Source: AP-15 sp963832875
GTDB taxonomy: Bacteria > Pseudomonadota > Alphaproteobacteria > ATCC43930 > CGMCC-115725
DNA: 64,000 nt
NCBI GenBank assembly: GCA_963832875.1
Contig: CAWHWB010000004.1
Span: 124,001-188,000 of the forward strand
Reading direction: 5' to 3'
Under the pieces are notes generated by a model. The model was given only the letters and a program-made list of their open reading frames with translations, made no database searches and was not told where the DNA came from. This document shows positions 8,574-17,539 of the stretch, one piece after another. The translations under genes and the position numbers were made by a program. Positions within the stretch are counted from its first letter, which is position 1. Each line of letters opens with the position of its first letter.

Positions 8574-9056
8574 ATGAGCCTAAAACAGGAATTCGAGCTG
8601 CTTCGGCGAGTGCCGCTGTTTGCCGAAATCGAGCCCTCCAGGCTGAAGCTCTTGGCGTTCATGAGCGAACGCGTCGGCTACGACCCGGGCAAGATCGTGG
8701 TTCGCCAGGGCGATGCCGCGGACGCGGCCTATCTGATCATCGACGGGCATGCCGAGGTCATCGCCGAAACCCCGGCCGGGCCGGTGATCCTGGCGACGCT
8801 CGGCGCCAACGAGACCGTCGGCGAGATGGGCATCCTGTGCAACATGCCGCGCAACGCGACGGTCCGCGCCAAGGACCGGCTGGTGGCGCTGCGCATCGCC
8901 AAGGAGCCGTTCATGCGCATGGTGCGCGAATTCCCCAACATCTCGGTCTCGATCATGCAGGAGCTGGCGCATCGGGTCGATACGACCAACAACCAGCTGC
9001 GCGCGGCACTCGCAGAAGTCAAGAAGCTGCGCGAACAGGCCGGCTTCGGCGCCTGA
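8574..9056 (+). CDS. Stand-alone cyclic-nucleotide-binding domain protein
   Basis: A 160-residue protein consisting almost entirely of a CRP-like cNMP-binding beta-roll (about residues 8-125). The phosphate-binding cassette region reads GEMGILCNMPRNATV. A short helix follows (QLRAALAEVKKLREQ). There is no DNA-binding helix-turn-helix, so it is not a complete Crp/Fnr regulator. It may sense a nucleotide and act through a partner. ATG at 8574 follows a strong GGAGGGAGGA ribosome site; an in-frame ATG at 8562 lies inside that site and is less likely. It is probably co-transcribed with the methyltransferase 33 nt downstream. Confidence 0.85.
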   Translation: MSLKQEFELLRRVPLFAEIEPSRLKLLAFMSERVGYDPGKIVVRQGDAADAAYLIIDGHAEVIAETPAGPVILATLGANETVGEMGILCNMPRNATVRAKDRLVALRIAKEPFMRMVREFPNISVSIMQELAHRVDTTNNQLRAALAEVKKLREQAGFGA

Positions 9057-9089
9057 CTCGCCCGGCTGGCCGCCAATGCCCGGTCGCCG

Positions 9090-9602
9090 ATGAGCCGGCT
9101 CGACAGCTTTATCCGCCGGCTCGAGGCCCAGCACGCCTGCCTCGATCGTGCGGCGGCGCTGGTGCGCGGCCTCGACGGGCCGGTGCTCGAGCTCGGGCTC
9201 GGCAATGGCCGGACCTACGATCATCTGCGAGAGCTGTGCCCGGATCGCGAAATCTTCGTGTGCGAGCGGGGCGTCGCCGCCCACCCCGATTGCATCCCGC
9301 CGCCCGAATTCCTGATGCTCGGCGACATGCGCCAGACTTTGCCGGCGGCTCGCTACCGCCTCGAAGGCCGGGTGGCGCTGGCCCATCTCGACCCCGGAAC
9401 CAGCGATGCCGCGGCGAGCCTCGCATTGGCCGCCGAGCTCGCCCCGTTGATCGTGCCGCTGCTGTGCCCGGGCGCGATCCTCGTCAGCGAGCCGGCAATC
9501 ACCGACGATGCGCTCGTCCCCCTGCCGCTGCCGCCAGCCGTGGTTCCCGGCCGCTACCACCTCTACCGGACCCAGATCTTGTGCCGCCTCGACGCTAAGT
9601 AA
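9090..9602 (+). CDS. Small class I SAM-dependent methyltransferase
   Basis: A 170-residue protein with a recognisable SAM-binding motif I (PVLELGLGNGRTYDHL, residues about 30-45) and an acidic-residue position near FVCERG. It ends shortly after strand 7 (YHLYRTQILCRL). It resembles the short stand-alone methyltransferases of alphaproteobacteria (Methyltransf_17-like), whose substrates are unknown. It lies 33 nt after the cNMP-binding gene on the same strand, so an operon is likely. Mobile-element debris begins about 100 nt downstream. Confidence 0.75.
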   Translation: MSRLDSFIRRLEAQHACLDRAAALVRGLDGPVLELGLGNGRTYDHLRELCPDREIFVCERGVAAHPDCIPPPEFLMLGDMRQTLPAARYRLEGRVALAHLDPGTSDAAASLALAAELAPLIVPLLCPGAILVSEPAITDDALVPLPLPPAVVPGRYHLYRTQILCRLDAK

Positions 9603-9770
9603 ACGCCGAGCACGGAGGTGTTTTTGGCCGATGCCAGCCGCCAAAGCCGGTATATACGGGAATTGCGGTCACGCCGATCCTTGGGGATCGACACGATGAC
9701 TTCCAGGTTACCTAAAAAAATTTGGCATGATGGGGCTTATGCGGCGTAGACCTGGAGGCGCCCGATCAAA

Positions 9771-10353
9771 ATGTCACCCGTCTGCCAGTTAGAGATGATT
9801 CTGCCCTGGGCTTTCCGGGGGGTGTTTGGGGTGACGCTTCGGCTGATCAGCGATCGGGAGCTGCGGCGGCTCGAGGTGCTGCAAGATTTGGATCGGCAGC
9901 GGCTAACGCCGGCGGCGGCGGGGCAGCTGCTCGGGCTCGAGCGGCGTCAGGTGTTCGGCTGTTGAAGGCCGATCGGAGCGAAGGAACGAGCGGCCTGATC
10001 TCGAAACGTCGCGGTCGCCGCGGTAACCGGCGCAAGCCCGAGGCGCTGCTGCGAGCGGTACTGACGATTATCCGCCAGTGGTGCTAGGATTTTGACCCGA
10101 CCCCTGTTCAAGCCAGGGGCAGGCTCTTTGCCTATTTCCATGCGGCCGCGCCTATCTGGAGGCTTGGGGCAAGCCGGTCGCCTTTTTACAGCGACAAGCA
10201 CGGCGTCTTTCGGGTCAACCATCCGGGTGCGCTTGGCGGCGATGGCATGACCCAGTTCGGCCGTGCCCTGCATGCGCTCAACATCGACATCATCTGCGCC
10301 AATTCGAGCCCGGCCAAGGGCCGGGTCGAGCGTGCGAACAAGACGTTGCAGGA
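9771..10353 (+). pseudogene. Decayed ISNCY-type transposase
   Basis: Fragments of one transposase are spread over three frames. The N-terminal helix-turn-helix part (RELRRLEVLQDLDRQRLTP, then LLGLERRQVF) runs to about 9960. After a frameshift it continues as LLKADRSEGTSGLISKRR to about 10087. A piece of the catalytic core is missing. The text resumes with AYLEAWGKPV and, after another one-base shift near 10188, YSDKHGVFRVNHPGALG and KGRVERANKTLQ, which carry the terminal part of the DDE core. It is cut at about 10353 by the IS21-type element. It is clearly non-functional, and its ends were not resolved. Confidence 0.8.
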
Positions 10354-10385
10354 GGGGAGACGGTGATCCAGCTTGGGAGCTTGTC

Positions 10386-11488
10386 ATGATCTTAGATCTG
10401 CACCGGCATGGGCTGACCGTCTCGGCGATCGCGCGACGGGTTGGGGTCGATCGGAAGACGGTACGCAAATACATCGAGCGCGGCCTGGAACCGCCGAGCT
10501 ATGGGCCGCGCCAGCCGCGAGCGCGGCGGCTGGAGCCATTTGAGGCCTACCTGCGGCAGCGGGTCGTCGTCTATCCGGGCCTGACCGCAAGCCGGCTACT
10601 GCGCGAGATCGGCGAAACCGGCTATTGCGGCGGCTACACTGCGGTGACCGATTTCCTTCGCGAGGTGCGGCCGTCGCCGATGCCGGCGTTCGAGGTGCGC
10701 TTTGAGACCCCGCCAGGCGAGCAGGCGCAGGTCGACTTCGCCCACTTCCAGGTGATCTTCACCGATGAGCCCAGCGTGACCCGGATCGTTTGGCTGTTCT
10801 CGCTGGTGCTCGGCTACAGCCGGCTGATCTGGGCGCGTTTTGCCGCGCACCAGGACCTGCAGACCGTGCTGCGTTGCCATATGGCGGCCTTCTCGGCCTT
10901 GGGCGGAGTGCCCCGCCAGATCCTTTACGACCGGATGAAGACCGCGGTGATCGGCGAGGACGACCAGGCCCACATCATCTACAACCGCGCGCTGATCGAC
11001 TGTGCCGGGCATTACGGCTTCCACCCGAAGGCCTGCCGCCCCTACCGGGCCAAGACCAAGGGTAAGGTCGAGCGGCCGTTCCGCTACATCCGCGAGGACT
11101 TCTTCCTCGCCCGCTTGTTCCGCAATCTCGACGACCTGAACGCTCAGCTCGCCCAATTGGCTCGGCACGGTGGCCAACTCGCGGGTGCATGCGACGACGC
11201 AGCGCGTCGTCAACGAAGCCTTTGCCGAAGAGAAGCTCGTGCTCCGGCCCTTGCCGTTGGTGCCGTTCCGCGCGGTGCTCAAGCTCGAGCGGCGGATCTC
11301 GCATGAGGGCATGGTCAGCGTCGGCGGCAATCTCTACCGCGTGCCCGATGCCACCCGTAAACGCGTCGTCGAGGTGCACAGCCTGGCCGATGAGATCCGC
11401 ATCTTCGAAGCGGACCGGCTGATTGCTGTCCATCCCGTGCTCGAAGGATGCCATCAACGGCGCCTGGCTCCCGGCCACCGCAAGATGC
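10386..11488 (+). pseudogene. istA: IS21-family transposase istA, frameshifted and lacking istB
   Basis: ATG at 10386 opens a typical IstA (MILDLHRHGLTVSAIARRVG, then TVRKYIERGLEPPSYGPRQ). The DDE catalytic region is present (QVDFAHFQVIF, LVLGYSRLIWARF, KGKVERPFRYIREDFF). Near 11156 an extra base breaks the frame; the protein continues in another frame as WLGTVANSRVHATTQRVV and GNLYRVPDATRKRV to LEGCHQRRLAPGHRK. The similarity then stops abruptly at about 11488 and turns into integrase-like sequence on the other strand. No istB ATPase helper gene follows, so the element is a remnant. It interrupts the ISNCY-type transposase just upstream. Confidence 0.85.
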
Positions 11489-11495
11489 TGACGCT

Positions 11496-11640
11496 GACAG
11501 CAACAGAGATCGGCGCCGGAGCAGTCCCGATCGGCCGGGCCGGCGCGAACCAGGAGATACAAGCCGCCGCCATCGTGGTAGATCCCCTTCTGGCTAAAGT
11601 CCCTCAACCTCTACGGCGGAAAGCCTGTAAGACGCGCGAG
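11496..11640 (-). pseudogene. N-terminal remnant of a tyrosine recombinase (integrase)
   Basis: Read on the minus strand, this stretch gives LSAVEVEGL in one frame and then KGIYHDGGGLYLLV in another. Together they match the characteristic N-terminus of phage/ICE-type tyrosine integrases (LxAxxVxxL...G.Y.DGGGLYL.V). A frameshift or stop separates the two halves, and similarity fades after about 35 residues, where the IS21 remnant begins. No catalytic domain is left. Its position next to a tRNA-like 3' end and ahead of a polysaccharide locus suggests an old integration boundary. Confidence 0.6.
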
Positions 11641-11649
11641 CCATGTTAA

Positions 11650-12104
11650 ATCCTTCCTACATCCATAAGGAGAGCCTCTATCATGAACTCCCGCTCTGGT
11701 CCGCCAACGTGGCACGAGCGACCCACAATCCTACCCGCAATCTATTTGTCGATGGGGCGGACCGGGCTAGACAGTGCTGGAAAGCGCTAGACGGATCTAC
11801 ATGAAATTTCAATATGTTGATGGACAGATGTCGACGCCCATAGACCCTGATAGGGTTCGATCCCCGGACACCCCATCCGCCACCGTCTTGCTAGCCCCGC
11901 CGCGGAAGTCGATGGCGGTCTCTGCGGGTTCAGATTGGCGATCTTCACAGATCTGGGCTGTTGCGGGGATCTCTCAGACCGACGGGAACAAGGACGAGGC
12001 CGACAGTGCAACCCTAAGGCCGCGGCGCCAAGAAGCCCATCTCTCTTGCTGCGAAAAGACTTGCCGTTATAGTGCCTCCCGATCTCAGGCCTCGCTCAAG
12101 TCAA
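11650..12104. other. Gene-free stretch with a tRNA-3'-end-like sequence (possible old attachment site)
   Basis: There is no convincing gene in these 455 bases. At about 11851-11885 the plus strand reads like the end of a tRNA: a TTCGATC T-loop flanked by GGG and CCC, then a short acceptor-like strand finishing in CCGCCA. The distance from T-stem to CCA is about four bases too long, the outer T-stem pairs poorly, and no anticodon or D arm lies upstream. It is therefore at best a decayed duplicate left by integration. The rest is ordinary spacer leading to the polysaccharide locus. Confidence 0.3.
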
Positions 12105-14087
12105 ATGTCATCGTTGCTTACTGACGCCCTGTCCGCAGCGGAATTCCTCATTCGCCGCATGTATCGGTCGCTCGACTTGAGAGCCGACGCCGGGTTCTTT
12201 GCGATTGCCGAGACAGAACATCCGTTCGCGGGTGATAACTGGTTTTGGACCGACGATAATGCGAAGGTCCTTGAATTCCTCGCGCGACCGGAACTTGACG
12301 GCCAATACATGCAGGAGGCCGGCGAAGTTCTTAGATTTTTGCGCGCGATGTGTCGCGGCCCGTTGATTTTCCGACGAGCCAGCCTGCCGCGCCTTGAACC
12401 GAGCGGTCAGCAGGGCTCGGCTGCCAGTTACTATCACTCCCTGATGCATCTGCGCTGCGACCTGCCGCACGGTTATGTCGTTGCCGGTACTCGCTTCCAC
12501 GATAATAGAACCGCCGACAATGTGCTTTTTTGCGCCAATTGCGTGGATTTTACTTATAAGGGACGAGGCTATAGTGTAAATGTCGAAAAATCAATTGACA
12601 AAGTTGATGCCGAACGGCGGGGAAACATCCTTATCCTGCGACACTCCAGCGAGCTTTGTTTCAAATCCCAATGGCGCAATATAAGGCTGGGAAGGATTTC
12701 CTACACTTACGGCATCGATGCCCGCTCGATGCTGATCGAGGTGGAGGTGGTGCTGGATGTCGACCCGGCGGCCGACGTCGCTGACGTGGTGCTAACGATC
12801 GGGCATGATCACCTCAGCCACGGCAGAGGCGAAGTCGACTATTGTTCAATCTTTACGGAGCCGTCGGGAGCGTGTGCGCCGGACGCGCCGCGATTTATCG
12901 CCGGCGAACCCGCCCGCGGCATCCTCTCGGCGGCGGGTGTTGGCTACTATTCGATTGTCCAGGCCGAGATCGCCGGCTTTGCGCTGGGGATCCATTCCGC
13001 CCCGCGCGAACCCGGCCGCTTGTCCGGTATCGAGACGCTGGTGCAGAAGCCCGGGAAGCTGCATTTCGCCAGAGCCCGCTATCGCTTTGACGGCCCCTGC
13101 CGCGGCGCGCGGCTCGCCGCCGCCGAGGATAAGATGCTGACGGCCGGGGGGTTCTATCACCGAGTTGGTGATTACGCGCGTCTGATGCGAGACGCCGTTT
13201 CGATGAAGTCCGATCAACGGGCCGCCCTCGATTTCAGCGTCTCCTACGATTACGGCGCTGAACTCAACGGTTTTGCCAACTATTTCATTAGCTTGTCGTC
13301 GGTAGCATGCTCAGGGAAAATCCGAAAAGAAATCGGAGATATGTTCGACTTCTACCTCAATACGTATTTCGAGCTGTTTATCGAAGGCCATTTTCATCAA
13401 CAAAATACGGTCTTTTCGCGGCAGCTGGCCTTTGTCGTGATCAGTGTGGCGGCGATGTACCAGGCGACCGGCAGCCAGACCTATCTCCGCCGGCTCACCC
13501 AGCTGTGTCATGTGCTGCTCGATTTCGAGAAATGCTTTGAAGATGTTGCCGGCCATTCGGTGTCAGGGTTCGTGATGGGCGCGCGCAGCAAGCGGATCGT
13601 GTTCGTCGATTGCCACAGCGCCGCGCTCCTTGCATTGACGGAGGCCGCTCGTTACATCAACGATCCCCGCTTGCCGGCAGCGATCGATCGCGGGCTCGGC
13701 AGCTATTGCTTGGAAACCACCAAAGTGGACTGGATCGATGGCCCGCGCAAAGTCGATGTCGTTGCCGTAAGCTGGGTAGACGATCACGGAACCCGCCACA
13801 CCAACAACGGGTTTTGGAATTTCCATGTCGGACTGACATTACGATTTTTCGGCGCATTGCGCAATGCGCCCGAGCCGGCTTTGCGGGCGATCCTCGCACG
13901 GCATCGCGACCGCATCGATCTGTTCGAAGCCGTGATGCTCCGCCAGTTGGAAAAATCGACGACCCGCCGCGCCGATTGCCTCGAAATCCGCTGCTCGGTG
14001 CTGTCGACCGAAACCAATTCCGAGACACAGCCCTGGTCGATGCTTGGGCTTCTGCCTCCCCTTTCGGTTGACCAGGCCAGGCTATGA
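12105..14087 (+). CDS. Large unknown protein, possibly an (alpha/alpha) toroid carbohydrate-active protein
   Basis: Not recognised as a named family. With ATG at 12105 it has about 660 residues; GTG at 12072 is an alternative, and neither has a strong ribosome site. There is no signal peptide. Several features recall six-hairpin or toroid carbohydrate-active proteins: an N-terminal NWFWTDDNAKVLEFLA stretch, a central beta-rich half (about 110-370), and a C-terminal helical half with repeated helix pairs and motifs such as VFVDCHSAALLALTEAARY and RHTNNGFWNFHVGLTLRFF. It heads the plus-strand half of the polysaccharide locus, next to methyltransferases. The codons around 12500-12700 are visibly AT-richer than the rest of the window, which suggests transfer. 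Confidence 0.7.
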   Translation: MSSLLTDALSAAEFLIRRMYRSLDLRADAGFFAIAETEHPFAGDNWFWTDDNAKVLEFLARPELDGQYMQEAGEVLRFLRAMCRGPLIFRRASLPRLEPSGQQGSAASYYHSLMHLRCDLPHGYVVAGTRFHDNRTADNVLFCANCVDFTYKGRGYSVNVEKSIDKVDAERRGNILILRHSSELCFKSQWRNIRLGRISYTYGIDARSMLIEVEVVLDVDPAADVADVVLTIGHDHLSHGRGEVDYCSIFTEPSGACAPDAPRFIAGEPARGILSAAGVGYYSIVQAEIAGFALGIHSAPREPGRLSGIETLVQKPGKLHFARARYRFDGPCRGARLAAAEDKMLTAGGFYHRVGDYARLMRDAVSMKSDQRAALDFSVSYDYGAELNGFANYFISLSSVACSGKIRKEIGDMFDFYLNTYFELFIEGHFHQQNTVFSRQLAFVVISVAAMYQATGSQTYLRRLTQLCHVLLDFEKCFEDVAGHSVSGFVMGARSKRIVFVDCHSAALLALTEAARYINDPRLPAAIDRGLGSYCLETTKVDWIDGPRKVDVVAVSWVDDHGTRHTNNGFWNFHVGLTLRFFGALRNAPEPALRAILARHRDRIDLFEAVMLRQLEKSTTRRADCLEIRCSVLSTETNSETQPWSMLGLLPPLSVDQARL

Positions 14088-14103
14088 TTTCGGGTTAGCC
14101 ACC

Positions 14104-15354
14104 GTGCAGATCATAAAAACGCTCGCCGAGCTCGATCAAAAGCTTAAGGAATGCGACTGCGCGGGAGCGGTGTCCGATGATCGGTTGCGCGCAGTCTTTG
14201 CGACGTTCCGTATGGATCGGCCCGACGGATTGCCGACCGACCCGTTCTCTGAGGAGTATCACCAGTTCCAGATGCGCCTCTATCGGAACATCTCCGGCAA
14301 AGACTACAGCACCGCAAACGAAGCGACGATCTTCGATGTGGCGAGTGCTGCGCGCCGACCTTTTCCCTATGCGACCGGCAGCTGCATCACTCTTGGCGAG
14401 CAGCTGATGGCGATCGGGTTCGCGATGCGCAGCATGGCGCTGGCACCGCATTCGCGGGTGCTCGAGCTAGGGGCCGGCTGGGGCAACACCACGCTGATGC
14501 TGGCCGAGCTCGGCCATCAGGTCACCGCGCTCGACGTCGAACCGCGCTTCTGCGAGCTGATCCGCCAGCGGGCGGCGCAACGAGATTTGGCGATCGAGGT
14601 TGTTAACGCGGATTTCATGTGGGTCGAAGAGGTCCGCGTCCCCTTCGATGCGGTGATTTTCTTCGAGTTGTTCCATCATGCCGAGAACCACATGCGCCTG
14701 CTGCGCGCGTTGCGGCAGGCGATCACTCCGGAAGGGCGCATTTTCTTTGGCGCCGAGCCGATCCAGCCCGATTTCCCCCAGCCGTGGGGTCTGCGCCTTG
14801 ATGGCCAGTCGCTGTGGTCGATTCGAAAGCATGGCTGGCTCGAGCTGGGCTTCGAGGACAGATACTTTGCACAGGCTCTGCGCCGGAACGGATGGTTCGC
14901 CCGCAGGTACGCCGCCGCCGACCCGAGTTGGCTGAATGTGTGGGAGGCGTGCCGGCGCGAGGCGGTGGTCTTTCGTTTTGCCGCCGCCGATCCGGCGCTC
15001 GGGACCCGGGTCGGCTTGCGCGTCGGCGAGGTCATCGCGATGCGCAATGCGCCGCGCGGAACCGCGCTGTTCGGCCCCTATATCACGCTTCCCGCCGACC
15101 GCTATATCGCGCGGGTATGCTTCCGTGCCGGCGCCGAACGCCGCGGCCGCGCGAGTATGGACGTGGCGGTCGAAACCGGCGCCCGGATTTTGGCCAGCCG
15201 CGCCGTCGAAGCAGCCGAGTTGTCGGATGCACAGCCCTTTGCCGAGTTGGAGTTCAATTCGACCGAAGAGCTGCGCCAGCTGGAGGTGCGATTGTTTTGC
15301 GATCAGGGCTACAGTGATGAGATCGAGGCCTCCGAGATCCGCTTGGCGCCCTGA
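14104..15354 (+). CDS. SAM-dependent methyltransferase with extra C-terminal beta-rich module
   Basis: Two-part protein of about 416 residues. The methyltransferase core has motif I VLELGAGWGNTTLMLAELG (near residue 120), an acidic ALDVEPRF after strand 2 and FDAVIFFELFHH at motif II/III. The C-terminal 100 residues (from about 315) form a separate beta-rich unit starting GTALFGPYITLPADRY. It resembles the C-termini of the two unknown proteins at 17540-19765. It probably methylates a sugar or lipid-sugar of the surface glycan. The start is uncertain: GTG 14104 is used here, and TTG 14044 would overlap the upstream gene. Confidence 0.75.
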   Translation: MQIIKTLAELDQKLKECDCAGAVSDDRLRAVFATFRMDRPDGLPTDPFSEEYHQFQMRLYRNISGKDYSTANEATIFDVASAARRPFPYATGSCITLGEQLMAIGFAMRSMALAPHSRVLELGAGWGNTTLMLAELGHQVTALDVEPRFCELIRQRAAQRDLAIEVVNADFMWVEEVRVPFDAVIFFELFHHAENHMRLLRALRQAITPEGRIFFGAEPIQPDFPQPWGLRLDGQSLWSIRKHGWLELGFEDRYFAQALRRNGWFARRYAAADPSWLNVWEACRREAVVFRFAAADPALGTRVGLRVGEVIAMRNAPRGTALFGPYITLPADRYIARVCFRAGAERRGRASMDVAVETGARILASRAVEAAELSDAQPFAELEFNSTEELRQLEVRLFCDQGYSDEIEASEIRLAP

Positions 15355-15496
15355 GTAGAGATGAATTTGTTGGGAACAATGCCGTCTGCACGTGGCTTCC
15401 GCGGCTCGAGGGATTGGAGCGTCGGTCGGCGCTTGCCCCGATGCCGCTAATGGCGATTGCCGATATCGTGCGACACCGCCAGCTGAGGGTTCAGGC

Positions 15497-17434
15497 ATGA
15501 CATTGCAGAGCGAGCCTTATCGGGCGCCGCTGTTTTTACTATCGTCACCTGCCGATTCGCTAGTACCCTGGCGGTTTGAGCAACCCAGCTTAACCGAGCC
15601 GACCACCCAGCTTTGCACCTACGGGCAGATGGAGTTGGCGGAATATCGGTACTGGATGTCGGCGCTGTGCAAGCCGCCGAATTTGCATCGGAAGCATTGG
15701 GAATGGGCATACATCATGGCGGCGCTGCAACGCGCAGGCAAGCTGGCCAAAGGCCTGCACGCGCTCGGTTTTGGCGTGGGGCGGGAGCCGATCGCATCGC
15801 TTCTGGCGCGTTATGGCTTGCGGGTGACGGCGACGGACGCGCCGCTTGAGCTGGTCCAGGGCGGCTATTGGGAGATCAACCAGGAGCACACCAGGGCGCT
15901 TGAGCAGATGCACATGGCGGACATTGTCGATGCCGCGACCTTTCGCGACCGGGTGGCGCTGCGCCCGGTGGACATGAAAGCGATCCCGGACGATCTGACC
16001 GGCTTCGACATCTGCTGGTCGAGCTGCAGTCTCGAGCATCTCGGGTCATTGAAGCGCGGCACCGATTTCGTGACGAACAGCCTGCGCTGCCTCAAACCAG
16101 GTGGCATTGCCGTGCACACGACCGAGTTCAACCTCAGCTCAAATGAAGACACGATCGAGGATATCGGAACTTCGATCTACAGAAAGCGCGATATCGAAGA
16201 GTTGGCCGGGGACCTGGTACGAGCCGGCCACACTGTGCTGCCGCTCAATTTCCACCCCGGCGAGCGCGAGTTGGATACCTATATCGACGGCCCGCCCTAT
16301 CAGGAGCCCCACCTTAAGCTCTTAATAGAAAAGTACAGTTGTACCTCGATTGGCATCGCCATTCGCAAGGGTGGTCGGCCGCGAGCGGTCGCCGGCCGGC
16401 GAGGTTCGGCCCGCGGGATGGGCAGGGATATTCGGTCGATCCGCACATCCCTACGATCGACGCCACCCGTTCGAGCGTTGACAACCCTATCGGCGCAGTG
16501 GGCGCGTCGGGTTGTCCGGGCTCAGGATAGGCCCCGCATCGACCGCGCAGCTTCGCGCTTTGACCACCTCGAGGCGCGGCTCGATCAGCTGAGTTCGGTA
16601 CTCTCACGCCTCGAACAACTCGCTCATGGCGGCCAGGCTGTTTACGTCGGCTCGGGCCGGATATTGGTAAAAGCCACGTTCAGAAATCTCAATCTTGGAT
16701 ATCTTGTCGAATCGGATGATCTTCTCTTTGCGCCGTACCTGATGGTCAATGGGTTTCATGAACGGGATATTACAAATTTCTATTGTAATGTGGTCAACGA
16801 CCTGAACAACTGTATCGATGTTGGCGCCAATTTCGGCTATTACACTTGTATTTTCGGAAAATTGGCGAGGGGCGGGAGGACAATCGCGATCGAGCCGGAC
16901 GAAAAGATGTTCAACCTGTTGCGCGACAACATTTACATCAATTCCCTCGAAGCGATGACGGTGCCGGTGCATTCGGCTGCGGGGGACCGCGAAGCCACGC
17001 TGACATTGCATCGACAAATCACCCGCTCCGGAAATACCAGCGTAATCCAAGTGCCGGCGGAGGTGCTGCAGCGGATGGGAGAGCCTCCTTCGCGGGCTTT
17101 CGAGGTGGCAGCGATGCCCATCGACCGATTGCTTCCGCAGTTCAACGGACGGGTCGATCATGTCAAAATCGATGTCGAGGGAGCCGAGCCCCTGGTGCTT
17201 CGCGGTGCCCAGCAAATCATTGCGACTAATCCCGGCATCAACATTGTCATGGAATGGTCGCAAAACCAGCTCCAGGCCGCCGGTTTCGACCCCGCCCAAT
17301 TCACGATAGAGTTGGCCCGGATGGGGCTAGCTGGCGCCGCCATCGCGGCCGATCGACCGGAACCTATCAGCTGGGATGCGTTGCTCGGCTTGGCCTATCA
17401 TCCGGGCATTTTGTTGACGCCGGCGAGCCGGTAA
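15497..17434 (+). CDS. Bimodular methyltransferase: N-terminal type-11-like domain, coiled coil, C-terminal FkbM domain
   Basis: A 645-residue protein. Domain 1 (about 60-290) is a SAM-methyltransferase-like fold: LHALGFGVGREPIASLLARY, then VTATDAP, then FDICWSSCSLEHLGSL and CLKPGGIAVHTTEF. Residues about 345-375 form a heptad-rich helix (RASRFDHLEARLDQL type). Domain 2 (about 395-640) is an FkbM-family methyltransferase: NCIDVGANFGYYTCIFGKL near 437, TIAIEPDEKMFNLLRDN, and DHVKIDVEGAEPLVLRGA. FkbM enzymes O-methylate sugars and polyketides. ATG at 15497 is preferred over the longer frame starting at 15392. The second half contains AT-richer codons (16680-16870). It would decorate the exported polysaccharide. 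Confidence 0.8.
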   Translation: MTLQSEPYRAPLFLLSSPADSLVPWRFEQPSLTEPTTQLCTYGQMELAEYRYWMSALCKPPNLHRKHWEWAYIMAALQRAGKLAKGLHALGFGVGREPIASLLARYGLRVTATDAPLELVQGGYWEINQEHTRALEQMHMADIVDAATFRDRVALRPVDMKAIPDDLTGFDICWSSCSLEHLGSLKRGTDFVTNSLRCLKPGGIAVHTTEFNLSSNEDTIEDIGTSIYRKRDIEELAGDLVRAGHTVLPLNFHPGERELDTYIDGPPYQEPHLKLLIEKYSCTSIGIAIRKGGRPRAVAGRRGSARGMGRDIRSIRTSLRSTPPVRALTTLSAQWARRVVRAQDRPRIDRAASRFDHLEARLDQLSSVLSRLEQLAHGGQAVYVGSGRILVKATFRNLNLGYLVESDDLLFAPYLMVNGFHERDITNFYCNVVNDLNNCIDVGANFGYYTCIFGKLARGGRTIAIEPDEKMFNLLRDNIYINSLEAMTVPVHSAAGDREATLTLHRQITRSGNTSVIQVPAEVLQRMGEPPSRAFEVAAMPIDRLLPQFNGRVDHVKIDVEGAEPLVLRGAQQIIATNPGINIVMEWSQNQLQAAGFDPAQFTIELARMGLAGAAIAADRPEPISWDALLGLAYHPGILLTPASR

Positions 17435-17539
17435 TCGTGGACGGCTTCAATCGTTCGCGATGTTCGCGGCTTGGCCTCGACAAGCGATTTGTGCGGCGCT
17501 AGGTTGCACGCCTTCACGAATTTGCCTGTCCGGTCAAAG

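Noticed and set aside
11840..11890. A complete tRNA gene
   Set aside because: Only a 3'-end-like piece is present; the D and anticodon arms are missing and T-stem spacing is wrong.
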